DNA from: Magnetospirillum sp. SS-4
GTDB taxonomy: Bacteria > Pseudomonadota > Alphaproteobacteria > Rhodospirillales > Magnetospirillaceae
NCBI RefSeq assembly: GCF_902729425.1
Contig: NZ_CACVCH010000092.1
Location: 143,039 to 207,038, forward strand
Length of the DNA stretch: 64,000 nt
Direction of reading: 5' to 3'
In this document: piece by piece, positions 28,669 through 41,832 of the stretch
How the letters are laid out: each line of letters starts with the position of its first letter
Numbering within the stretch: the first letter of the stretch is position 1
The notes under the pieces: generated by a model
What the model saw: only the letters and a program-made list of their open reading frames with translations
What the model was told of the DNA's origin: nothing
Databases searched by the model: none
Position numbers and translations under genes: made by a program

Positions 28669-30639
28669 TCAGGGGCCGGTCTCCGCCCCTTCCTGGTGCA
28701 GCAGCGGCAAGATGACGTGAAAGGTTGTGCCCGCGCCGATGGCGCTGTCGACGGCGATGGCGCCGCCCATGTTGGCGACGATGCCCTGGACCACCGACAG
28801 CCCCAATCCGGTTCCCTGGCCCACCGGCTTGGTGGTGAAGAAGGGGTCGAATATCTTGGCGATGACGGATCGGCTCATGCCGCTGCCGGTATCGCCGACC
28901 TTGATCTCCACATGTTCCCGATCGGGGTCGAGGATGGCGAGCGGATTGACCACGGCTTCATCGCCGCTGGCGGCGACCGAATGTATCTGCCGGGACAGGG
29001 CGGCAAGTTCAAGGGGCGACAGCTGGTTCAGCGCCAGGACCAGGGTGCCGGCCCCATCCATGGCGTCGCGGGCGTTGTTGGCCAGATTGAGCAGGACCTG
29101 CTGTATCTGCCCCGCGTTGGCGACGGCGACGGCCCTGTCGACGTTGCGGCCGTGCTGGATGCGGATGGTCGGGGGAAGGGTCGACGTGGCCAGACCGACA
29201 AAGGATTCGAACACCGGCACCAGATCGATGGCGCCCGCCTCCTTTTGCTCCTTGCGGCAATAGGCGAGGACATTGCGGACGATGTCCCGGCTGTTCTTGG
29301 CGGCGTCGATGATGCGTTGCACCCGTTCGGCGTTCTTCCGGTCCAGCGCCACCGAACGGGCCACCATCTCGGCCCCCATCAGGATTGGACCCAGCATGTT
29401 GTTGAGTTCGTGGGCGATGCCGCCGGCCAGCCGCCCCAGCGCTTCCAGCTTTTGCCCCTCGTGCAGCATGCTTTCCAGTTGCCGGCGTTCCCGGGTGGCC
29501 TGGGTGGCCTCGGTGATGTCCTCGATGAAGCACAGGACCGAGTGGCTGTCGGTGTCGAGGTCGGTGGAAAACTGGGTGATGGTCAGGCGCCAGTGGCGTT
29601 CGGCCCCGTCGGGAAGGTTGGGATGGCAGACCACGCAACAGGAAAGGCCCAGGGGAGGCGGGGCCGACAGCGGCGGCATGACGAGATTGGGGACGAACCT
29701 GAACAGGCTGACCCCCAGCAGGGTGTCGTAATCGCTGCCGGCCATGGTTTCGAAAGCCGGGTTGTAGAACTGGATGGTGCCGTCCGGGGCGACGACGACG
29801 ATGCCCAGCGAGGCGGCGGCGAAGGCGACGCGCAGCCGCTTCTCGCTTTCCTCCAGCCGTTTCTCGGCGGTCCGGCGCAAGGTGATGTCGCGGCCGATGA
29901 CGATCAGGGACAGTTTGCCGTCGCTGCGCACCTCGCTGACCGTCATCTCGAACGGAAAGCTGGTGCCGTCGCGGCGGCGGGCGGTGATCTCGGCGTTGCC
30001 GCCGTGGTTGGCGGCCAGGTCGGCGTCGTCGAATCCGGGCTGCCGCGGCGGATCGATCAGTTCGTTGAACGGCCGCCCCGTCAATTCCTCGGCCAGATAG
30101 CCGAAATTGCGCTCGGCGGCGGCATTGCTCCAGGTGATCCGGTCCTCTCCCAGGATGAAGATGCAGTCCTCGGCGTGGTCCATCAGCATCTGGAGCTGGA
30201 CTTCGGCCCGCATGCGCGGCGTGTTGTCCAGCCACAGCCCGTCCCAGGCGATTCCCCCGCCGGCCAGCCGACGCGGCCGTGACGTTCCCTGGAACCAGCG
30301 GGTCTCGCCGGCGGCGGTGATGGCCCGGAACTGCTCGGCGCAAGGCTCCATCGCCGCCGCCGAGGCCCGGATGGCGGCGACGTGGGCATCGCGGTCGGCC
30401 CAGTGGACGATGCTCAACGCTCCCTTGGCGTTGACCGCCATCTGGTCGGGGGGGTAGCCGAGAATCCCGGCGGTGTTGGCCGACATCCAGGGATAGGAGA
30501 CGATTCCGTCGGCGGTCATGTGGCGGCGCCAGGCGATCCCGCCGAGATCGGCCAGCAGGTCGAGCGATACCGGCGGAAACGGCGAAGGGGCGTCCACGTC
30601 ATCCGCCGGGACGGCGGCGGCCGATCCTGCAACGATCAT
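28669..30639 (-). CDS. PAS-domain sensor histidine kinase
   Basis: 656 residues, soluble. Three PAS-like domains occupy about 25-140, 145-265 and 275-395; each ends with a PAC-like stretch (for example SLIVIGRDITLRRTAEKR). The dimerisation helix contains GGIAHELNNMLGPI with the phospho-His. The ATPase domain has NLANNARDAMDGAG (N box), GDTGSGM (G1), KIFDPFFTTKPVGQ (F box) and GTGLGLSVV (G2). It has no membrane span, so it senses something in the cytoplasm. It follows the TRAP binding-protein gene upstream on the same strand, 96 bases away. No response regulator is adjacent. Confidence 0.95.
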   Translation of the reverse strand: MIVAGSAAAVPADDVDAPSPFPPVSLDLLADLGGIAWRRHMTADGIVSYPWMSANTAGILGYPPDQMAVNAKGALSIVHWADRDAHVAAIRASAAAMEPCAEQFRAITAAGETRWFQGTSRPRRLAGGGIAWDGLWLDNTPRMRAEVQLQMLMDHAEDCIFILGEDRITWSNAAAERNFGYLAEELTGRPFNELIDPPRQPGFDDADLAANHGGNAEITARRRDGTSFPFEMTVSEVRSDGKLSLIVIGRDITLRRTAEKRLEESEKRLRVAFAAASLGIVVVAPDGTIQFYNPAFETMAGSDYDTLLGVSLFRFVPNLVMPPLSAPPPLGLSCCVVCHPNLPDGAERHWRLTITQFSTDLDTDSHSVLCFIEDITEATQATRERRQLESMLHEGQKLEALGRLAGGIAHELNNMLGPILMGAEMVARSVALDRKNAERVQRIIDAAKNSRDIVRNVLAYCRKEQKEAGAIDLVPVFESFVGLATSTLPPTIRIQHGRNVDRAVAVANAGQIQQVLLNLANNARDAMDGAGTLVLALNQLSPLELAALSRQIHSVAASGDEAVVNPLAILDPDREHVEIKVGDTGSGMSRSVIAKIFDPFFTTKPVGQGTGLGLSVVQGIVANMGGAIAVDSAIGAGTTFHVILPLLHQEGAETGP

Positions 30640-30684
30640 GCGCTGCCTGCCTTCAAGTGATCGATGGGTTTACCCGGAGGCGAT

Positions 30685-30718
30685 AGTGTAGCATACGCTG
30701 AAGTGTAGCATAGGCTGA
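30685..30718. repeat. Two adjacent 17-bp direct repeats between the kinase gene and mipZ
   Basis: AGTGTAGCATACGCTGA (30685-30701) is followed at once by AGTGTAGCATAGGCTGA (30702-30718), identical at 16 of 17 positions. The pair lies 46 bases from the kinase start and 46 bases from the mipZ start. A tandem operator for a divergent promoter is plausible. Each unit contains TATGCT on the minus strand, which resembles a -10 element. Confidence 0.6.
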
Positions 30719-30763
30719 CGGGGCGGGCGCAATGGCCCGGTCCCGGACAGGGGGGGAGGTTCA

Positions 30764-31612
30764 GTGGCGGGACGCGCCCATGTGGTGGTGATCGGCAACG
30801 AGAAGGGGGGATCGGGCAAGACCACCGTCGCCATGCATCTGGCGGTGGGGTTGTTGCGGCTGGGGTTTCGGGTCGGCTGCATCGACCTGGATCACCGCCA
30901 GCAATCCCTGGGCCGTTATATCGCCAACCGGCAGGATTGGATCGGGCGCAGCAAGGTGGTGCTGCCGGTTCCGGTGCTGGGGGCGGTGTCACAGTCCGTC
31001 TCCGACCTCAAGTCCGAATCCGTGGCCGAGGAATGCCGGGCTTTCGACGGCGTTCTGGCCGGGCTGGGCGAGACCGCCGATTTCATCGTGGTCGATTGTC
31101 CCGGCGCCGACGCGCCGCTGGCCCGTCACGCCCATACCCACGCCGACACCCTGATCACCCCCATCAACGACAGCCTGCTCGACCTGGATCTGCTGGGGCA
31201 GCTCGACCCGGTCAGCCGCGAGCTGAAACGGTCCGGCGTTTACGCCAACCTGGTGTGGGAATTGCGGCAAGAACGCCGCAAGCGCCATAAATCCGGCATC
31301 GATTGGGTGGTGACCCGCTCGCGGCTGTCGGCGCTGGTGGACCGCAACAAGCTGATGATGGCCGAAGTGCTTCCGCAGATGCAGCGGGTTCTCGGTTTCC
31401 GGCTGGCCGAGGGCTTCGGCGAGCGGGTGATCTACCGCTACATGTTCCTGTGGGGGCTGACGGTGCTGGACGTGGAACAGGCCTGCATCGGCATGGAGAT
31501 GACCAAATCCCACCAATCCGCCCTGGACGAGGTCTGCGCCCTGCTGGCCAATCTGTGGCTGCCCCGGGTCAACGAACGCCTGGACCGGTTGAGGCCGCCG
31601 GCGGGGCGGTGA
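30764..31612 (+). CDS. mipZ: MipZ-like ParA-type ATPase for division-plane positioning
   Basis: 282 residues from GTG 30764, with GGAGG 5 bases upstream. Family marks are GNEKGGSGKTTVAMHLA (deviant Walker A with the signature Lys), GCIDLDHRQQSLGRYI, and FIVVDCPGADAPLAR. In Caulobacter, MipZ forms a bipolar gradient by binding ParB near the origin and inhibits FtsZ, so that the ring forms at midcell. The second half (VWELRQERRKRH, DWVVTRSRLS) is a MipZ-type region not seen in plain ParA. parB is not in the window. An rcdA-like gene lies 0.5 kb downstream. Confidence 0.92.
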   Translation: MAGRAHVVVIGNEKGGSGKTTVAMHLAVGLLRLGFRVGCIDLDHRQQSLGRYIANRQDWIGRSKVVLPVPVLGAVSQSVSDLKSESVAEECRAFDGVLAGLGETADFIVVDCPGADAPLARHAHTHADTLITPINDSLLDLDLLGQLDPVSRELKRSGVYANLVWELRQERRKRHKSGIDWVVTRSRLSALVDRNKLMMAEVLPQMQRVLGFRLAEGFGERVIYRYMFLWGLTVLDVEQACIGMEMTKSHQSALDEVCALLANLWLPRVNERLDRLRPPAGR

Positions 31613-31622
31613 CGTCGGCGTT

Positions 31623-31656
31623 CCGGCGCCTCCCCTGGCTGGGAGGGAGGCGCCGG
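31623..31656. terminator. Hairpin between mipZ and the small convergent gene
   Basis: CCGGCGCCTCCC (31623-31634) and GGGAGGCGCCGG (31645-31656) pair perfectly over 12 bases around a 10-base loop, 10 bases after the mipZ stop. No T-run follows. It sits at a convergent boundary, so it may end both transcripts. Confidence 0.65.
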
Positions 31657-31666
31657 TCTCCCCCGC

Positions 31667-31861
31667 CTACTGGATGCGCTTCAGCAGAACCCGGATGTCG
31701 GGATGATGGTCGAAGGGGTCGATCACCCAGCCCACGTCCTTGATGCTGTACCATTTGCCGCTACGGGTCTTGACCGAGGTTCCCACCTTGGGGAACATGT
31801 CCCACTCGAAGAACTTGTTCAGTTCACTCTTGTCGAAGGATTCAGAGATAACGTAGCGCAT
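31667..31861 (-). CDS. Small conserved-looking hypothetical protein
   Basis: 64 residues, cytoplasmic, no signal. The sequence is MRYVISESFDKSELNKFF followed by VGTSVKTRSGKWYSIKDVGW and a Pro/His patch (DPFDHHPDIRV). It looks like a compact beta-rich domain with a basic Lys-Arg tail. I do not recognise the family. Codon use is consistent with neighbours and the frame is short but clean. No clear ribosome site is seen before ATG 31861. It lies between mipZ and the rcdA-like gene, on the opposite strand. Confidence 0.5.
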   Translation of the reverse strand: MRYVISESFDKSELNKFFEWDMFPKVGTSVKTRSGKWYSIKDVGWVIDPFDHHPDIRVLLKRIQ

Positions 31862-32078
31862 GATACACCAGCCATAAGATTGTCATAAACCGATGATCAT
31901 ATTCTGGCACGGCTTGTATTGTTATTCTATGAACTGGTTAACAGAACGGATTTGCATAAAATTTTACGATATATATTCAATGCGTGTTGTCCGAGCATAT
32001 AATTTTTCCGTCCGCCCGTTGAACGCTGGTTGCGCAAGTGTCACCTTAAAACCGTGGAAGACCACGCGGGGCAGACCG
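31862..32078. other. AT-rich intergenic segment before the rcdA-like gene
   Basis: About 217 bases, clearly richer in A and T than the surrounding genes (for example the TTTTACGATATATATTC region near 31960-31980). It must hold the divergent promoters of the 64-residue gene and of the rcdA-like gene. A GGTTAAC is present near 31930, but a full CtrA box is not clear. In-frame codons upstream of 32079 do not look coding. Confidence 0.5.
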
Positions 32079-32480
32079 ATGCAGCCACCCGTCTATTTCA
32101 GTCGGACCTATGACGAGACCTTGGATTTGATGGTCGAGGCGCGGAACTACCTGGCTTGGTCCGACCGGATGCCGCGCCGTCACCCCGATGGCCTGGCGTC
32201 GCTCCGCATGTGCTGCGAGGCCATGCGGGTGACGTCGCGGCTGGCGCAGGTGATGGCGTGGCTGCTGGCCCAGCGCGCGGTCCACGAAGGCGAGATCACC
32301 CAGGAACAGGCGCTGTCGGACCAGTGGCGCCTGTCGGGCGGCGAGATATGTCTCGACGAAAGTTTCGGCGAGGATTCCGCCTTGCCCAATGGCTTGCGCA
32401 GCCTGATGGACCGCAGCTACCGGCTGTACGTGCGGGTGGCGCGGCTGGAGGAGATGATGATGCGGCGGGTGCTGCACTGA
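32079..32480 (+). CDS. DUF1465 protein, RcdA-like
   Basis: 133 residues from ATG 32079; GGGG lies about 10 bases upstream. The helical pattern fits DUF1465/RcdA: FSRTYDETLDLMVEARNYLA, MCCEAMRVTSRLAQVMAWLL, and AQRAVHEGEITQEQAL. In Caulobacter, RcdA is a scaffold that links CpdR and PopA to ClpXP so that CtrA is degraded at the right cell-cycle time. Most Rhodospirillales members are untested. It lies on the same strand as mipZ, 466 bases beyond its stop, with the small gene between them. The convergent cyclase gene ends 7 bases after it. Confidence 0.8.
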   Translation: MQPPVYFSRTYDETLDLMVEARNYLAWSDRMPRRHPDGLASLRMCCEAMRVTSRLAQVMAWLLAQRAVHEGEITQEQALSDQWRLSGGEICLDESFGEDSALPNGLRSLMDRSYRLYVRVARLEEMMMRRVLH

Positions 32481-32487
32481 GTCTTCG

Positions 32488-34266
32488 TCAGTACTTGACT
32501 TCCCACAACTGGATCTTGTCGCGGAACCCCTTGAGGGAGTGCATGCCGGCATCGACGAAGGCAAGCCCCTTGGTGCCGGACAGATCCTTGACCACCTGGG
32601 TGCACAGGGTCTGGTCGGACTGGGTGGCGGCGCAGACGCGGGCGGACAATTGGACGGTGGAGCCGAACAGGTCGTCCTCTTCCTGGATGGGTTCGCCGGA
32701 ATTGAGGCCGATGCGCAGATGCAGCGGCAGATTGGGCTGCTTCTCGTTGTGGATGGCGACCTGGCGCTGAATCTGGACGGTGGCGTCGACCGCGTTGGCG
32801 GCGGAAGCGAACGAGGCCATGATGCCGTCGCCGGTATGCTTGACCTCACGGCCGGCGAACTGGGTGAGCGCGGTGCGGACGATGGCGTTGTGCTTGCGCA
32901 CCACCTCCTGGGCCGCCAGATCGCCGCGCGCCTGGGTAAGGTCGGTCGATCCCACCATGTCGGTGAACATCACGGTCATGATGGACGGCTTCTTCTCGGT
33001 GGCCGGCCTGTTCCAGTCCTTGATCAAGGCCTGAAGGGCGTATTGCGGCGTGCCCTCGTCGCCGGACACCCAGGATTCCATGCCGGAACGACCGGTCTGG
33101 ATGACCTTCTTGTAGCGTTCCTCCCCCGTGTATTCGCCCACCTTGTCGTGGAACTCCCCGGCGATGTCGGCGGGGGTTCCCAGCTTCATCAGGGCGGCTT
33201 TCAGCAAGGCGCGCTGGGCGTCGTGGTCCAGCCCCCTGATGGCGGCCAGGCCCTGGACCGCTCCCGCCATGTAGAGGTTGAGGGCGAAGCGGTTGTATTT
33301 GTCCAGTTGCGGCGACACCTTGCGCACCGTCTCGATGGCGTGATCGAGGAAACGGGCGCTGACGTCCTTGTCGGATTCCTGGGCGGCGCCTCCCTTGCCC
33401 TTGGGCTTCTTGGCGGGCTCGGCCTCGGCCGGCGGCGGCGTCAGCGGCGGCGGCTCCTCGTCCGGTCCGGGCAGGATCTCGGGCAGGACCTCTTCGTCCG
33501 CGCCGAAGGTATAGGGCTCCTCCGGTTCGTCGTCGGCCCATTTGTCGGGAATCTGTTCGCTGGCGGCCTGACTGGCCAGCTTGTTGAGGGATTTTTTCAG
33601 CTTGGCGTCCACCTGGGCCTTGGCCGCTGGTACGGGGCGGGCGTTCATGGCGAATTGCGGCTTGCGAATGGCCAGGTTGGCGTTGCGTGGAATGAAGCGC
33701 AGTCCCAGCGGCACGCCGGTCATCAGGAAGACCAGGGTGAAGACCACGAACAGCAATTGTCCGTATTCGTCGGCGGTGACGCGGAAGCCGAAATCGTAGA
33801 GAAAGGTGACGATCGCCGGCAGAACCCGCAGGGCGCCGAGCCCCAGTCCGGCCGCCACCAGAAGGATGACGGTCAGGCGGAGGATGACGGCGGCGGCGCC
33901 GATCCCCGATCCGCCGTGGGAAACCGTGCGCCGGGCGGCAACGGCCTTGCCGCCGCGCCCCTTGCCGCCCGAGGCCTTGCCGCCGCCGGTTCCGCCGCCG
34001 CCGCCGCCGCCACCGCCGGCTCCGGCGGCGATACTGCCCTTCTTGGGCTTGGCGACGGTATGGCCGCTGATGTAGACGTCGGCTTCGTCGAAATTGTTGT
34101 TGTCGGTGTTGTAGGTCTCGCGGATGACCTTGACCCGCACGCCCAGCGTGGATTCCAGTTCCTTGGCCTCGCGGACAGCCTCGTCCCGCTCCAGGCGCGG
34201 AAAGCGCGCATGAAGCATCCAGCCTCGGCCTTCAAGGACGTAGACCTCAAAATGGACGATGATCAT
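32488..34266 (-). CDS. Class III adenylate/guanylate cyclase with membrane anchor
   Basis: 592 residues. Residues 1-70 form a small alpha/beta domain I do not recognise (VHFEVYVLEGRGWMLHARF). A Gly/Lys-rich linker with nine consecutive Gly (about 80-95) comes next, then two membrane helices (about 125-150 and 165-190). An acidic Pro-rich linker precedes the catalytic domain (about 420-592): MFTDMVGSTDLT with metal Asp, KHTGDGIMASF with the second Asp, and FGSTVQLSARV. Gln539 replaces the usual Asn of the transition-state pair; Arg is kept. Such Gln forms occur in other cyclases. It makes cAMP or cGMP. A Crp-type gene is 464 bases upstream of its start, across rpmE. Confidence 0.9.
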   Translation of the reverse strand: MIIVHFEVYVLEGRGWMLHARFPRLERDEAVREAKELESTLGVRVKVIRETYNTDNNNFDEADVYISGHTVAKPKKGSIAAGAGGGGGGGGGTGGGKASGGKGRGGKAVAARRTVSHGGSGIGAAAVILRLTVILLVAAGLGLGALRVLPAIVTFLYDFGFRVTADEYGQLLFVVFTLVFLMTGVPLGLRFIPRNANLAIRKPQFAMNARPVPAAKAQVDAKLKKSLNKLASQAASEQIPDKWADDEPEEPYTFGADEEVLPEILPGPDEEPPPLTPPPAEAEPAKKPKGKGGAAQESDKDVSARFLDHAIETVRKVSPQLDKYNRFALNLYMAGAVQGLAAIRGLDHDAQRALLKAALMKLGTPADIAGEFHDKVGEYTGEERYKKVIQTGRSGMESWVSGDEGTPQYALQALIKDWNRPATEKKPSIMTVMFTDMVGSTDLTQARGDLAAQEVVRKHNAIVRTALTQFAGREVKHTGDGIMASFASAANAVDATVQIQRQVAIHNEKQPNLPLHLRIGLNSGEPIQEEDDLFGSTVQLSARVCAATQSDQTLCTQVVKDLSGTKGLAFVDAGMHSLKGFRDKIQLWEVKY

Positions 34267-34336
34267 GGTGCCATGAGCCCAATACTACCTGAGTTTGCTC
34301 TAATCCCTTCGGCAAGTGATGTCCACAGCAAACGCC

Positions 34337-34427
34337 TTCGGCCGGCAACATGCCGGCCGAATACTTGTTCCTTGGTATCTTTATGTGGGAATTGTCGGCG
34401 CGGGCCGCAACCGGCCGCGTCGCCGAC
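34337..34427 (-). terminator. Two hairpins between rpmE and the cyclase gene
   Basis: TTCGGCCGGCA-ACA-TGCCGGCCGAA (34337-34361) is a perfect 11-bp stem with a 3-base loop. GTCGGCG/CGCCGAC (34394-34400 and 34421-34427) lies directly after the rpmE stop and contains a smaller inner stem. Neither has a T-run. They probably end the rpmE transcript; the rest of the 167-bp gap would hold the cyclase promoter. Confidence 0.55.
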
Positions 34428-34433
34428 CGGGCA

Positions 34434-34667
34434 TCAGGTGTTGGTCGACTTGATGCCGAAACCCTCGAACCGCTTCTTGAACTTGGCGAGCTGGCCGCCG
34501 GTATCCACCAGACGATGCACGCCGGTCCAGGCCGGATGCGACTTGGGGTCGATGTCCAGGCGCAGAGAATCGCCGGCCTTGCCCATGGTCGACCGGGTCT
34601 TGAACTCGGTGCCGTCGGTCATCACCACGGTGATCTCGTGGTAGTCGGGGTGAATATTGTCCTTCAT
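34434..34667 (-). CDS. rpmE: 50S ribosomal protein L31, zinc-free form
   Basis: 77 residues from ATG 34667; the upstream in-frame TTG at 34676 is unlikely. Family marks are [39 protein letters not shown] and [12 protein letters not shown]. There are no Cys residues, so it is the zinc-independent form that many alphaproteobacteria use. L31 bridges the 50S central protuberance and the 30S head. GGAG lies 9 bases before the ATG. The gene is on the same strand as the upstream Crp-type gene, 62 bases from it. Confidence 0.97.
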   Translation of the reverse strand: MKDNIHPDYHEITVVMTDGTEFKTRSTMGKAGDSLRLDIDPKSHPAWTGVHRLVDTGGQLAKFKKRFEGFGIKSTNT

Positions 34668-34729
34668 GGCCTGCAACTCCGCAAATCGAAGGCGCCTCTA
34701 TAACCAAAACGCCGGACCTGCGCAAGCCT

Positions 34730-35431
34730 TTAAGGCGGCGAAACGAACTCCTCCAGAGCCTTGGTCTTGTTCAGGGTGATCTGGCCGCGCCCCAGGGTGA
34801 CGATGCCCACCTGTTCCCATTTGGACAGCACCTTGTTGACGCTTTCGCGACTGATGCCCAGATGGTCGGCGACTTCCTGCTGCGACAGGCGGATGGTGGC
34901 TGGGCCCTGGGGATGATCGCGGCTGCCCATGGTGGCGTCCAGCACCAGCAAGTGCTTGGCGAGGCGGCCGGGCAGGGACATGAACACCACGTCCTCCAGC
35001 AGGTCGTCGGCGCGGCGCACCCGGTCGCACAATACCTTCAGCAGATGCAGGGACTGGATGGGGTGGCGCTGGAGAAAGGCGTGGACGTCCTTGCGGTCGA
35101 TGGCCAGCAATTCGCTGGTCTCCATGGCGGTGGCGTCGGCCGAGCGGGCTCCGCCGTCGAGAACGGCGATCTCGCCGAACAATTCGCCCGGCCGGATCAT
35201 GCCATAGGTGACCTCGCGCCCCTCGGCCGACAGAACGCCTATGCGAATCAACCCCTTGGCCACAAGATAAAGACGGTCGCCGGGGTCGCCCTTGGAAAAC
35301 AGGATCTCGCGGGGGTCGACCGAGATGGTCTTGGCCTTGGCGGCCAGTTCGTCCAGCAGCGATGGTGGAATGGCAGCGAACAGCGGCGTCCTCGCCAGCA
35401 TCTCGCGTCGTCGTTGCAGTGTTTCGCTCAT
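34730..35431 (-). CDS. Crp/Fnr family regulator with cAMP-binding features
   Basis: 233 residues. The N-terminal cyclic-nucleotide domain has LFSKGDPGDRLYLVAKGLI and PGELFGEIAVLDGGARSADA; the Arg-Ser and upstream Glu match the cAMP-binding pocket of Crp. There are no Cys residues for an Fnr cluster. The C-terminal winged helix has RLSQQEVADHLGISRESVNK with recognition-helix residues R, E and S. It is therefore more likely to bind cAMP than to sense oxygen, and a cyclase gene is nearby. It lies 27 bases downstream of the globin-type receptor gene, same strand, so co-transcription is likely. Confidence 0.9.
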   Translation of the reverse strand: MSETLQRRREMLARTPLFAAIPPSLLDELAAKAKTISVDPREILFSKGDPGDRLYLVAKGLIRIGVLSAEGREVTYGMIRPGELFGEIAVLDGGARSADATAMETSELLAIDRKDVHAFLQRHPIQSLHLLKVLCDRVRRADDLLEDVVFMSLPGRLAKHLLVLDATMGSRDHPQGPATIRLSQQEVADHLGISRESVNKVLSKWEQVGIVTLGRGQITLNKTKALEEFVSPP

Positions 35432-35458
35432 GGGCCGGGTTCTCCCTCAGCCGGAACT

Positions 35459-36907
35459 TCAGCCCATCCGGCGCAGACGGTCAAGATATTGATCGACCTC
35501 GGTGCGCATGATGGCCGCCTTGACCGACAGGGCGTCGGCGGAGCGGTTGAGTTCGCCGGCGGCGCTGCTGGACACTCCCAGCGCCTCGATGGCGCTGTTG
35601 ACCGACGACGTCACCGCCTTGGCGCCCGAGGCGGCCTCGCCCACATGGCCGGCGATGGTGGAGGTGGCGCCGGTCTGGGCCTCGACCGAATGGCGGACCT
35701 CGGTGGCCACCTCGTTGATTCCCCCCACCGCGTCGACGGTGCGGTTGATGGTGGCGACGGCGTCGTTGGTGGCGTCCATCGCCTCCTTCACCGACAGGGC
35801 GATTTCCTTGGTGGCGCGGCTGGTCTGCTCGGACAGGTTCTTGATTTCCTGGGCGACCACGGCGAATCCCCGGCCGGCGGCGCCGGCCCGGGCCGCCTCG
35901 ATGGTGGCGTTGAGCGCCAGCATGCGGGTCTGCCGCGCGATGGTGTCGATGGTCTCGCCGATCTTGCCGATGCGGCCGGCCACCCCCAGCAACTGGCGCA
36001 TGGCTGCGTCGGTGGCCCGCGCCGCGTCGGCCGCCTGTTCCGCCACCTGCGAGGTGCGGACCACGTTGTCGCGGATGTGGCCGATGGATTCGGCCAATTG
36101 GGTGGTGTTGGCGGCGATGTTGTCGACGCTGTAGGCGGCCTCCTCGGCGGCGGCGGCCATGTTGACCGTCTCGAAATCCATGTGCGACAGGCGCCGCAGC
36201 ATTTCGTCGGAATGGGTTTTCAGTTCCAGGGCCATGGCCCCGACCTCGTCCACCACCAGCTTGATGGATTTCTCGAAACCGGAGGCCAGGTCCTGGGCTT
36301 CCTTGGCGCGGTTCTGGGTGGCGGCGGCGAAGTAATCGTGGGTCACCACCGACAGGTCCAGCATCACCACGCGCTGCAAGGCCGACATCACGCCTTCCGA
36401 GCCGTGGCGGGTGGCGAAGATCTGCGACAGCGCCCGGTTGGCGCCGGCCGACGTCATGGCCTGGTACCACGATGCGCCCAGGTCCATATAGGCCAGCATG
36501 AATCCCAGTTGCTGGGCGGTGGCGTTGTAGTCGGCGGTGAACTCGCCGCGATAGAGGCTGCTCCAGTGCTCGGTCAGCACGCCCGACAGGGTGGAGCGGG
36601 CATCGTCGGTCAGCTTCTCTCCGTAGGGGGGGAATTGCTGCACCCAGGCCAGCGCCTCGGCCACCAGTCCGGGCATGCCGTCCACCACCTTGCCGGTGGC
36701 GGCGCGCAAGGTGGCGGCGGTGCCGTCGCTGACGGCGAACAGCTCCTTGGTCTGTTCCACCCGTTCCTTCATGCTGAGGGCGGGGGGGGCTCCTGACTCG
36801 GCCGGTTCGGAATCGTCGTCGAAGAACAAATCGCCTCCGCCCGAGTCGGCGGGAACCTTGGGAGGCGGCGTCGGATCGTCGCCGAACAGTTCGAAATCAT
36901 CACTCAT
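35459..36907 (-). CDS. Globin-like chemotaxis receptor (HemAT-type layout) lacking the proximal His
   Basis: 482 residues, soluble. An acidic N-terminus (1-45) precedes a globin-sensor-like domain (about 46-180), aligned by [13 protein letters not shown] and [11 protein letters not shown]. In HemAT the segment before the WY pair carries the heme-ligating His nine residues before W; here that position is Leu138. The signalling domain contains [20 protein letters not shown] and a long coiled coil, and it lacks HAMP. The protein may have lost heme or bind it differently, and would then sense something else. It lies upstream of the Crp-type gene. Confidence 0.85.
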   Translation of the reverse strand: MSDDFELFGDDPTPPPKVPADSGGGDLFFDDDSEPAESGAPPALSMKERVEQTKELFAVSDGTAATLRAATGKVVDGMPGLVAEALAWVQQFPPYGEKLTDDARSTLSGVLTEHWSSLYRGEFTADYNATAQQLGFMLAYMDLGASWYQAMTSAGANRALSQIFATRHGSEGVMSALQRVVMLDLSVVTHDYFAAATQNRAKEAQDLASGFEKSIKLVVDEVGAMALELKTHSDEMLRRLSHMDFETVNMAAAAEEAAYSVDNIAANTTQLAESIGHIRDNVVRTSQVAEQAADAARATDAAMRQLLGVAGRIGKIGETIDTIARQTRMLALNATIEAARAGAAGRGFAVVAQEIKNLSEQTSRATKEIALSVKEAMDATNDAVATINRTVDAVGGINEVATEVRHSVEAQTGATSTIAGHVGEAASGAKAVTSSVNSAIEALGVSSSAAGELNRSADALSVKAAIMRTEVDQYLDRLRRMG

Positions 36908-37196
36908 CTGAATTCATCTGGTCCGTGGCGCCCCTGTTTCCTGTCGGGTCAACCTTATCCAAGGTATGGCTGTTACGAAAGCGAAACTTGGTATGACCAC
37001 GACCTTCGAAAACTTCCGTCACGCTTGATCACGCATCGGCGGACTTGGCGTCGGCGACGGAATGTCTTATGAAGGCAGACTGGCTGATCGCGCTCCATGT
37101 GATCGGGCAAGGGGCGTTCGTGCCCTGAGCATGGGCTGTGTCTTGGATTTTGTCGCGATTTCCCAAGGGATTGCGCGGTGGTGAAAGGGAACCGAA

Positions 37197-41831
<4,635 letters not shown>

Positions 41832-41832
41832 C

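Noticed and set aside
31893..32078. N-terminal extension of the rcdA-like gene
   Set aside because: The in-frame stretch is AT-rich and non-coding in composition; family similarity starts after ATG 32079.
34337..34361. Intrinsic terminator with T-run
   Set aside because: The stem is strong but no T-run follows on either strand, so only a hairpin can be claimed.
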